Positions 63,046 through 64,000 of a DNA stretch of 64,000 nt are shown in pieces. The translations under genes were made by a program, and so were the position numbers. The notes under the pieces are model-generated. The model made no database searches and was not told the origin of the DNA. It saw only the letters and a program-made list of their open reading frames with translations. Numbering within the stretch: the stretch's first letter is position 1; every line of letters starts with the position of its first letter. The stretch comes from Lysinibacillus agricola (GTDB taxonomy: Bacteria; Bacillota; Bacilli; Bacillales_A; Planococcaceae), in contig NZ_CP067341.1 of the NCBI RefSeq assembly GCF_016638705.1, forward strand, positions 3,971,501 through 4,035,500, written 5' to 3'.

Positions 63046-64000
63046 TTAATTAATAACACGTTGTACTGAATATATATCAGGTGTTTGTTTAATACGTTCT
63101 ACCACTTTATGCAAATGCGAAATATTTGAAATCGAAATCGTTAAATGAATCGTTGCCATTTTTTCGCGATCTGCACGACCACTCACTGCTAAAATATTCG
63201 TTTTCGTTTCGCTAACAATTTGCATGATTTCATTTAAAATGCCTGGTCTGTCGAAGGCTGAAACTTCAATATCGACAGGGTATTCTTTTTTCTCAGGAGT
63301 AAGTCCGTGTTCCCATTCAACTTCTATTAAGCGCTCTTGCTCATCCTCAACTTGAATATTTGGACAATCTGCACGGTGCACTGAAACACCTCTACCTTTC
63401 GTAATGAAGCCTACAATTTCATCTCCTGGCACTGGTGTACAGCAACGTGAAAGTCGAATAAGCATATTGTCGATATCTTTTACGATAACACCCGATTCCG
63501 TACGTTTTTGCGGAATAGGATTTTTCATTTTTTGCTCAATTTTTTCGAGCGCTTCTTCCTGTTCACGCTCTTTGCGACGTTTTTCTGCTAGACGATTAAC
63601 AACTTGCTGTGCTGTTATACCATTCACACCGACAGCGGCATATAAATCTTCTTCGTTTGTATAGTTAAATTTGTCGAAAATACGTTTCAAATTTTCCGCT
63701 GACATCGTTTCTTTCATGTCAAAATCTTGTGCACGGATTTCCTTTTCTATCATCTCTTTACCTTTGATGATATTTTCCTCACGAAGATGACGTTTGAAGA
63801 ACTGCTTTATTTTATTTTTCGCCTGAGAGGATTGGGCTATTTTTAGCCAATCGCGGCTCGGACCAAAAGATTGCTTAGAAGTTAAAATTTCAATAATATC
63901 TCCCGTTTTTAACGGTGTATCAAGCGGTACCATTTTACCATTGATTTTCGCGCCAATTGTACGATTTCCAACTTCTGAATGCACACGGTATGCAAAGTCG
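63046..64000 (-). CDS. relA: Bifunctional (p)ppGpp synthetase/hydrolase, C-terminal part
   Basis: The last 318 codons of a Rel protein. The frame is open to the window edge (DFAYRVHSEVGN), so the start is outside. Present are the TGS domain (IGAKINGKMVPL, KTGDIIEILTS), a helical linker, the conserved-Cys region with RCCTPVPGDEIVGFI, and an ACT domain (FDRPGILNEIMQIVSETKTN). The catalytic domains lie beyond the edge. Order relA-dtd is conserved. Confidence 0.96.
   Translation of the reverse strand, partial: DFAYRVHSEVGNRTIGAKINGKMVPLDTPLKTGDIIEILTSKQSFGPSRDWLKIAQSSQAKNKIKQFFKRHLREENIIKGKEMIEKEIRAQDFDMKETMSAENLKRIFDKFNYTNEEDLYAAVGVNGITAQQVVNRLAEKRRKEREQEEALEKIEQKMKNPIPQKRTESGVIVKDIDNMLIRLSRCCTPVPGDEIVGFITKGRGVSVHRADCPNIQVEDEQERLIEVEWEHGLTPEKKEYPVDIEVSAFDRPGILNEIMQIVSETKTNILAVSGRADREKMATIHLTISISNISHLHKVVERIKQTPDIYSVQRVIN

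Overview
The window looks like a chromosomal segment of a low-GC, endospore-forming Bacillales bacterium, most likely Lysinibacillus or a close relative (inference). The evidence is the B. subtilis-like order of two housekeeping blocks, an intact mother-cell sigma factor gene sigK, Bacillus-type T-box leaders, and ptsHI lying inside an amino-sugar locus, which fits a group that uses few sugars. Almost all genes read on the minus strand.

Layout. 0-4 kb: yqeG-yqeH-aroE-yhbY-nadD-yqeK-(rsfS), a tightly packed operon for ribosome assembly, NAD and shikimate. 4-6.6 kb: divergent psd and pssA (phosphatidylethanolamine synthesis), sigK, and a 30-codon membrane ORF. 6.8-14.4 kb: mltG, trmR-trhP1-trhP2-udk-greA, yrrS and mtnN. 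14.4-20.8 kb: a decayed organosulfur monooxygenase region, two DUF1292 genes (one an internal duplication), ruvX, ireB and alaS behind a T-box. 21-27.7 kb: a magnesium island with three tandem corA paralogues, mgtC and a membrane-less MgtE sensor module, and two nearly identical M-box riboswitches facing away from each other. 28-35.7 kb: an HpaB-type hydroxylase, recD2, a eukaryote-type HisA with a small partner, and a small alarmone synthetase. 35.7-44.5 kb: TPR protein, mnmA, cysteine desulfurase, cymR, rarA, three orphan genes and tcdA. 44.9-55.5 kb: an amino-sugar/muropeptide locus (BadF-type kinase, MupG, a cellobiose-type PTS, an Eis-like acetyltransferase, ptsI, ptsH, a SIS protein, nagR, nagA). 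55.9-64 kb: 6S RNA, aspS, hisS behind a T-box, an SH3b amidase, a DUF2642 protein, dtd and the 3' end of relA.

The amino-sugar locus reads as one regulon. A PTS phosphorylates an imported disaccharide, MupG splits it, the kinase rescues the free sugar, NagA deacetylates GlcNAc-6-P, and NagR probably controls both operons through dre-like palindromes. No MurQ, MurP or NagB is visible here. A SIS-domain protein sits in the place where nagB would be expected.

The intergenic DNA is full of two mosaic palindromic repeat families. The main one carries a core of the form GCGAAAGCGAAGCG, often in 36-38 bp tandem arrays. A separate 128 bp element with inverted ends and a 9 bp target duplication has split a bidirectional terminator. 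I saw no tRNA, rRNA, CRISPR, prophage or intact transposase.
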